From: CAZPZZ01 sp964591245 | GTDB lineage: Bacteria > Acidobacteriota > Vicinamibacteria > Vicinamibacterales > UBA8438 | DNA length: 45,646 nt | Assembly (NCBI GenBank): GCA_964591245.1 | Contig: CAZPZZ010000015.1 | Location: 1 to 45,646, forward strand | Direction: 5' to 3' | Part shown: positions 40,692-45,646 of the stretch, piece after piece | How the letters are laid out: the number at the start of each line of letters is the position of its first letter | Position numbering within the stretch: position 1 is the first letter of the stretch | The notes under the pieces: generated by a model | What the model saw: the letters and a program-made list of their open reading frames with translations, nothing else | Told to the model about the DNA's origin: nothing | The model's database searches: none | Translations under genes and position numbers: made by a program

Positions 40692-41438
40692 TCATGACGC
40701 GGACCGGAGATGCAGAAAGAATTCTCTGTTTCCGCGCGCTCCGGTGATAGGCGAGGGGGTCATGGCCACTCGTCTCAATCCTACCTCAGTCGCGGCCACA
40801 GTTACGTCGTTGATCACGCGGTTGTGAATCTCGGCGCTCGTGACAAGGCCACCGCGCCCCACGTCGGCACGCCCAGCTTCGAATTGCGGTTTTACCAGTG
40901 TCAAGAGGTCGCCCTGGGGTGCAAGTAGACCCGGTAGTCTGGCGATGAAGTGACGAATGGAAATGAACGACACGTCGACGGTGATGATGTCGAAGCGTGA
41001 AGTAGGCGTCGAAAGTTCTTCCGGGGTGGCGGTACTGATGTGGACCCGCTCGAGCACGACGACACGGGGGTCTTGTCGGAGGCGCCAATCAAGCTGGCCG
41101 TGCCCCACATCGAGTGCGACGACGGATCGTGCCCCCCGGCGTAACAGCACGTCCGTGAAGCCTCCTGTTGACGCTCCTACATCGAGTGCAGTACGGCGTT
41201 CCGGAACCACACGGAATTGGTCCAGGGCATGAGCGAGTTTGACACCGCCTCGGCTGACATAGGGGTGATCTGGGGTCGCAATCGCGATCTCGGCATCGGA
41301 TTGGATCAGGGTGCCGGCCTTGGTGACTTTTTCTCCTTCGACGTGCACGTGGCCTGCGATGACGAGGGCCCGTCCGCGGGCGCGGGACGGGACGAGACGG
41401 CGTTCATGCAGTAGTGTGTCGAGCCGGATTCGAGCCAT
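40692..41438 (-). CDS. tlyA: TlyA-family rRNA 2'-O-methyltransferase / hemolysin-like
   Basis: A 248-residue protein with an N-terminal S4 RNA-binding domain (MARIRLDTLLHERRLVPSRARG, in two adjacent parts) and a Rossmann methyltransferase domain with DVGASTGGFTDVLL for SAM. The K-D-K-E set is suggested by SRGGVKLAHAL, TVDVSFIS and LVKPQFEAGR. TlyA methylates 2'-hydroxyls of 16S and/or 23S rRNA in mycobacteria. I chose the ATG at 41438, where the S4 domain starts; the frame extends six codons upstream. Confidence 0.9.
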   Translation of the reverse strand: MARIRLDTLLHERRLVPSRARGRALVIAGHVHVEGEKVTKAGTLIQSDAEIAIATPDHPYVSRGGVKLAHALDQFRVVPERRTALDVGASTGGFTDVLLRRGARSVVALDVGHGQLDWRLRQDPRVVVLERVHISTATPEELSTPTSRFDIITVDVSFISIRHFIARLPGLLAPQGDLLTLVKPQFEAGRADVGRGGLVTSAEIHNRVINDVTVAATEVGLRRVAMTPSPITGARGNREFFLHLRSAS

Positions 41439-41578
41439 GTCTGTAAACGGGTACAATACCGAGCGATTCCGGTCGTGTGGCGGCGCCTAGCGGTGTCGAC
41501 CCCGGGGTGGTTGTAGCTTTCTCCCGCTCATCACAGGTTGTTGGTCGCCCGCCCGCATATCCGGCGGAAACGTTTGAC

Positions 41579-42811
41579 ATGAACGCATTGCGGTCTTCTG
41601 CTCGTTTCGCCGTGCATCAGGTCCTGGCCAGTCTCGCCTATGGTGACGCGATTGGCAATGAAGTGATCGGTATTCGCGCGGTGTTGCGAGAGGCCGGCTA
41701 TAACTCGGAAATTTTTGCCGAGAGCTCTGATGAGCGTCTCTCTGGCGTCTGTCGCCACTGGAGTGACTTAGCCGAAATTTCACACGCCGATAACGTGCTC
41801 CTGCATCATTTCTCTATTGGTTCGGTACCATCGCGGGTTGCGTACGCCCTGCCGGACCGGATGATCCTCGTGTACCACAACATCACGCCAGCTGAGTTTT
41901 TCGTGGATACGCATCCCGGTCTCGCGGCGGCCTGTTATACCGGGCGTCGTGAATTGGGTGCCTTCGTCGACCGGTGTCACCTTGCACTCGGGGATTCCGA
42001 GTTCAATCGACAGGAACTCGAGGCCGTGGGCTTCAGGAAGACAAGGGTATTACCCGTTGTCCCAAGCTTTGCCCACCTCAGCGAGCGGCCGGATCGCAGT
42101 CTGGTTGAAGAATTCGATGACGGGCGAATCAACCTGCTTTTCGTGGGGCGTGTGATTCCGAGTAAGCGTATTGAGGACGTCATAAAGTTTTACCATGCCT
42201 TGCGGCTCAAGTATCAGTCGAACGCCAGGCTGCTCTTCGTGGGATCCGCAAGTGGTTTTGAGTCGTATCAGACGTTGCTGTACGACCTCATCGCATCATT
42301 GGGGGTGCCGGATGTGCATTTCCTTGGACATGTGTCCAACGCCATGCTGACGGCGCTCTATGACATCGCTGATCTATTTCTTTCGGCCAGTGAGCACGAG
42401 GGATTCTGCGTGCCGCTAATCGAAGCGTTCTACAAACGGATTCCGGTCGTAGCGTATGCTGCGGCGGCCGTGCCGATGACGATGGACGGGGCCGGTGTGC
42501 TCTATGAATCGAAGGACCCGCGTCATGTTGCTTCAATCCTCAACACGGTGTTGACTGATACGGCGCTGGGGGATGAAATCGTTCGCGGGCAGGATGCGGC
42601 GCTGGCTCGTTTGCTGGCTCAGGACTTCAAGGGCAAATTGCTCGGCGCTGTTCAAGAGGTGGCTCGGGCACCGCGGTTGCCACAACTTCCGGTATCAGAA
42701 GAATTTTGGCCACGATTTCACGAGGCAGATCGGTTGGATAAAGTACGCCAGCGGCGCCCAGGCTTGTTCCAGGCGCTTCCGCCTGAAACAGACGACGATG
42801 AGCGCGTGTGA
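41579..42811 (+). CDS. GT4-family glycosyltransferase
   Basis: A 410-residue GT-B fold glycosyltransferase. The N-terminal half has GDAIGNEVIGIRAVLREAGY and VYHNITPAEFF, typical of one GT4 subgroup. The donor half has LLFVGRVIPSKRIEDVI and the EX7E-type EHEGFCVPLIEAF (near 273-285). It would transfer a nucleotide-activated sugar at the cytoplasmic face of the membrane; acceptor and donor are unknown. A GTG at 41477 keeps the frame open, but similarity begins after the ATG at 41579, preceded by GGCGGA. It is divergent from tlyA and 15 bases before the dehydrogenase gene. Confidence 0.85.
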   Translation: MNALRSSARFAVHQVLASLAYGDAIGNEVIGIRAVLREAGYNSEIFAESSDERLSGVCRHWSDLAEISHADNVLLHHFSIGSVPSRVAYALPDRMILVYHNITPAEFFVDTHPGLAAACYTGRRELGAFVDRCHLALGDSEFNRQELEAVGFRKTRVLPVVPSFAHLSERPDRSLVEEFDDGRINLLFVGRVIPSKRIEDVIKFYHALRLKYQSNARLLFVGSASGFESYQTLLYDLIASLGVPDVHFLGHVSNAMLTALYDIADLFLSASEHEGFCVPLIEAFYKRIPVVAYAAAAVPMTMDGAGVLYESKDPRHVASILNTVLTDTALGDEIVRGQDAALARLLAQDFKGKLLGAVQEVARAPRLPQLPVSEEFWPRFHEADRLDKVRQRRPGLFQALPPETDDDERV

Positions 42812-42826
42812 CTCGCGAGAGCTGCG

Positions 42827-44512
42827 ATGATCCGGCAGCCAGCTAGGCTCGTCGATACGATGTTCGATGTTGTCGTCATTGGAGGTGGCATCACCGGAGC
42901 GTGTGTGGCGCATGACGCAGCGCTTCGGGGGCTATCGGTCGCATTAGTCGAACAGGGGGATTTTGGTGGCGCGACCTCATCGGCATCGTCGAAGTTGCTG
43001 CACGGGGGGATTCGCTACCTGCAACAGGGCCGTGTGGACAAGATTCGTGAATCGGCCATAGAGCGCGCGTGTTTTCACCGTATCGCCCCGCATCTGATGC
43101 ATTGGGTGCCTTTCCTTGTACCAACACAGCGAAGCGTCCTGCGGGGAGAGTTGGCACTTCGCAGCGCGATGTGGCTGTACCAGGGGATCACCCGTGGGGC
43201 CGATCGCACGGTGCTTGACCCATCGAAGCGTATGCCGTCGGCCAGGTTCTATTCCGGGAGTGAACTCTCTCGTTTAGTGCCGGCGCTCGGGAAGCGAGAT
43301 GACGTGACGGGGGCGCAACTGCTCTACGAGTCGCATCTCCATAGCAGCGAGCGCATGACTTTGGCCTTCTTGAAGACTGCGGTCTCGTCGGGGGCCGTCG
43401 TGGCCAATTACACTGCTGCGCACGGAGTGCTGCAGCGCCGGAGCCGGGTCGAAGGCGTCACCGTTATCGATAGGCTGAACGGAGAGCGATTCGACGTGCG
43501 CGGGCGGCTCGTGGTGAATGCCGCTGGTCCGTGGTTGGTTACGCTGAACCAACGGCTGAAGGTCGGCCGCTTGGCAGCTCCCGTCCGAGGGTTCTCCCGA
43601 GGGGCCCATCTGGTGACGCGACCGGTTTCGGACCATTTTGCTCTGGCCTTGCCCACTTCACGACGTGCTAGCACTCTGCTGGATCGTGGCGGGAGGCACC
43701 TGTTTGTAATTCCGTGGAGAGGGCGTTCCTTGATCGGGACGAGCGATCGTCCTCATGTTGGTTCACTTGATGTCATTGAGCCAACTGAGGACGACATTGC
43801 CGATTTGTTGGGTGATGTAAACAAGGCATTACCAGGCGTTGGTTTGACTCGGGGTGACGTGTTGCACGCCTTCGCTGGTCTCTATCCGTTGACCGCGCAT
43901 GCCGTCAGTGCGGAGGTCTACCAGGGAACGGGTGATTACCAGATTATTGATCATGGTGGTGCGGGCGGGATGGAGGGCGTCATCTCGGTTCTTGGGGCGA
44001 AATACACGACAGCTCGAAGGGTGGCTGAACGCGCGGTCACGGCTATTTGCCAGCGACTTGGACGTCCGACGAGTCGCTGTCGCACCCGCGATGAACCGCT
44101 CGTTGGTGGGGCCATCCAGGACCTGGAACGGTTTACGACAGACGCGGTGCGCCGTCTCGCCGGTTCCCTCGCACCTGCGACCGCGGAGCATCTTGTACGG
44201 CACTACGGTACGGAAATTGATGCGGTGGTCACGGCTGGTACGGGGGGTGAGGACAAGGACTTGCTGACGCCTTTAGCCCCGGATCGGGAGACCACTGGAG
44301 CGGAGGTGTTATTCGCGGTGGAGGAAGAGATGGCGGTGACGTTGGAGGATGTCGTATTCCGTCGTACCGGTCTTGGTACGATCGGGAAGCCCGGCGGTGA
44401 CTGTTTGCAAAGATGTACGGCCCTCATGGCGTCGAGTTTGCGTTGGAGTCGAGCCCGTATGGATGAGGAACTCCGAGGAATCGAGGCACGGTTTTCGGTT
44501 GGAGAGTCCTGA
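42827..44512 (+). CDS. glpD: FAD-dependent glycerol-3-phosphate dehydrogenase
   Basis: A 561-residue flavoprotein oxidising glycerol-3-phosphate to dihydroxyacetone phosphate and passing electrons to quinone at the inner membrane. FAD binding is shown by FDVVVIGGGITGACVAHDAALRG (in parts, near 13-35) and SSASSKLLHGGIRYLQ, typical of GlpD/GlpA. IPWRGRSLIGTSD and YTTARRVAERAV mark later parts of the fold, and a C-terminal domain of about 130 residues follows. GAGAG precedes the ATG; an ATG 33 bases later also fits the family. No glpF, glpK or glpR is near. It sits between two glycosyltransferase genes. Confidence 0.88.
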   Translation: MIRQPARLVDTMFDVVVIGGGITGACVAHDAALRGLSVALVEQGDFGGATSSASSKLLHGGIRYLQQGRVDKIRESAIERACFHRIAPHLMHWVPFLVPTQRSVLRGELALRSAMWLYQGITRGADRTVLDPSKRMPSARFYSGSELSRLVPALGKRDDVTGAQLLYESHLHSSERMTLAFLKTAVSSGAVVANYTAAHGVLQRRSRVEGVTVIDRLNGERFDVRGRLVVNAAGPWLVTLNQRLKVGRLAAPVRGFSRGAHLVTRPVSDHFALALPTSRRASTLLDRGGRHLFVIPWRGRSLIGTSDRPHVGSLDVIEPTEDDIADLLGDVNKALPGVGLTRGDVLHAFAGLYPLTAHAVSAEVYQGTGDYQIIDHGGAGGMEGVISVLGAKYTTARRVAERAVTAICQRLGRPTSRCRTRDEPLVGGAIQDLERFTTDAVRRLAGSLAPATAEHLVRHYGTEIDAVVTAGTGGEDKDLLTPLAPDRETTGAEVLFAVEEEMAVTLEDVVFRRTGLGTIGKPGGDCLQRCTALMASSLRWSRARMDEELRGIEARFSVGES

Positions 44513-44522
44513 TGGTTCAGGT

Positions 44523-45646
44523 GTGGATACCGTGACACATGAGAGTGCGGAATCAGGACTACGGGTGCTGGTATTGGCTCCGACGCCCTTTTTTGGCGAC
44601 CGCGGATGCCATGTGCGGATCTATGAAGAGGTACGGTCGCTAGCGGGGCGCGGCGTACGCTGCGCGATCGTGACCTACCCCACCGGGCGAGATCTCCCAG
44701 ACCTAGAAATTCTTCGGGCTCGCTCGGTCGCGGGGATCGAAGCCGGACCACTGGGCTTCAGTCCAGGACGGCCTATACTCGATGCCAGCCTGTTTGTGAC
44801 CGCTGAGCTGGCCGTGCGTCGGTTTCGCCCAGATCTGATTCATGCGCATCTCCATGAAGGCATTGCGATCGGCGTGTTACTTCGATGGTGGCACCGGATA
44901 CCCCTGATCGCGGACCTCCAGGGGAGTTTGGTGGCAGAGATGGTCGACCAGGAGGTATTGTCTGCCGCTGGGCTGCTGGCAGGTGGACTCGGACGGGTCG
45001 AGCGGTGGCTGGTTCGGCAGCCAGACCATATCTTGACGAGTTCTGGCCACGGTCTGGCCCTACTCGAGGAGCAGGGCGCTCCGAGGGCGCGGCTATCGGC
45101 GCTCCCGGATGGTGTTGACCTCGATACCTTCCAGCCACAACCGTCTGATCAACTCCTACGCGATCAGCTTTCCCTTGGCGACAAGCGGGTCGTCGTGTTC
45201 CTCGGGGTCTTGACCGACTACCAGGGGGTCGATCTGCTGGTGGAGATTGCTGCTCGACTGGCTCGTGAGCGAGCGGACGTGCATTTGCTCGTCATGGGGT
45301 ATCCCAATGAAGAACGGTATCGCGCGACGGCCGTTGCGCGCGGGCTCGGCGAGGTCATGACGTTTCCGGGACGGATTCCATATGCTGAGGCGTCGCGCTG
45401 GCTTGGTCTGGGAACCGTGGCCATATCACCAAAACGCTCCTTGACTGAGGCGAACGGGAAATTACTCAATTACATGGCCTGTGGCTTGCCGGTTGTTGCG
45501 TCAGATACGCCCGTCAACCGTGAGCTGCTCGGTGAGCATGGGGTCTATGCCTCTGTAGGGGATGCGGACGCGTTTGCCCTACGAATCGGCGAGCTATTGG
45601 ACCATCCGACTCACGCGCGTGCGCGGGGTGGTGCGCTGCGACGTCG
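44523..45646 (+). CDS. GT4-family glycosyltransferase, C-terminally truncated by the window edge
   Basis: An open frame of about 374 codons runs off the right end. The N-terminal half has LRVLVLAPTPFFGDRGCHVRI (in parts) with a glycine-rich acceptor loop, then PDLIHAHLHEGIAIG. The donor half has VVVFLGVLTDYQGVDLLVEI and GKLLNYMACGLPVVASDTP. In the usual EX7E-type motif the glutamate before YMA is an asparagine here. The start is uncertain: GTGs at 44523 and 44532 are in frame, and no Shine-Dalgarno is well placed. It starts just after the dehydrogenase stop. The product is probably a cytoplasmic or membrane-associated sugar transferase of unknown acceptor. Confidence 0.8.
   Translation, partial: MDTVTHESAESGLRVLVLAPTPFFGDRGCHVRIYEEVRSLAGRGVRCAIVTYPTGRDLPDLEILRARSVAGIEAGPLGFSPGRPILDASLFVTAELAVRRFRPDLIHAHLHEGIAIGVLLRWWHRIPLIADLQGSLVAEMVDQEVLSAAGLLAGGLGRVERWLVRQPDHILTSSGHGLALLEEQGAPRARLSALPDGVDLDTFQPQPSDQLLRDQLSLGDKRVVVFLGVLTDYQGVDLLVEIAARLARERADVHLLVMGYPNEERYRATAVARGLGEVMTFPGRIPYAEASRWLGLGTVAISPKRSLTEANGKLLNYMACGLPVVASDTPVNRELLGEHGVYASVGDADAFALRIGELLDHPTHARARGGALRR

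Overview
This window is a stretch of bacterial chromosome dominated by housekeeping genes. By eye it is moderately GC-rich (mid to high 50s percent). I saw no rRNA, tRNA, CRISPR array, transposase, integrase or phage gene. The gene mix suggests a Gram-negative, didermic bacterium: type IV pilin genes, a sigma-54 activator, an OmpA-family outer-membrane protein, a short archaeal/eukaryote-type prolyl-tRNA synthetase, and an AmgK-like kinase with a MurU-like transferase. An acidobacterium of the Vicinamibacteria type, probably a metagenome-assembled genome, fits best, but that assignment is inference. Two 10-N scaffold gaps (1987-1996 and 11015-11024) are flanked by artificial-looking poly-C/poly-G runs and damage one pilin gene and the 5' part of tatC.

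Layout, left to right. (1) 3-5426, plus strand: the end of a prepilin peptidase gene, a PilS-like kinase, three minor-pilin-like genes (PilV/PilW/PilX type) and a PilR/NtrC-like sigma-54 activator. A sequence with -24/-12 (sigma-54) spacing lies just before the first pilin gene. (2) aroB (minus) and proS (plus) diverge; proS converges on an OmpA-family gene across an intergenic region full of hairpins. (3) tatA, tatC and ompA-like genes on the minus strand; tatA and the ompA-like gene each have a recognisable sigma-70 promoter. (4) ctp, smc and an M48 protease gene on the plus strand. (5) 18846-29522, minus strand: rimP-nusA-infB-ylxP-rbfA-nrnA-truB-rpsO-pnp, the classical translation/RNA-processing superoperon, lacking ylxR. 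An intrinsic terminator lies only about 14 nt before rimP. (6) asnS, then M24 peptidase-degP-midA-CYTH-nucleotidyltransferase-kinase, a tightly packed minus-strand operon whose last genes overlap by 4 bp. (7) A lipoprotein gene with its own promoter and terminator, a small zinc-ribbon protein, a VOC protein, nadK and tlyA. (8) 41579-45646, plus strand: two glycosyltransferases flanking an FAD glycerol-3-phosphate dehydrogenase; the last gene runs off the window.

How the genes work together: the left end is a pilus biogenesis and regulation module in which the two-component pair brackets the pilins it may control. The Tat genes and the ompA-like gene serve the envelope. The superoperon couples ribosome maturation, translation initiation, transcription elongation/termination and RNA decay. 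The kinase/nucleotidyltransferase pair would activate a sugar to a nucleotide sugar, possibly in cell-wall recycling. Several genes have a TANNNT -10-like element only 6-8 nt before the start codon and no clear Shine-Dalgarno, which suggests leaderless transcripts. Others (the ompA-like gene, the lipoprotein, degP, rbfA, pnp) have ordinary Shine-Dalgarno sites.
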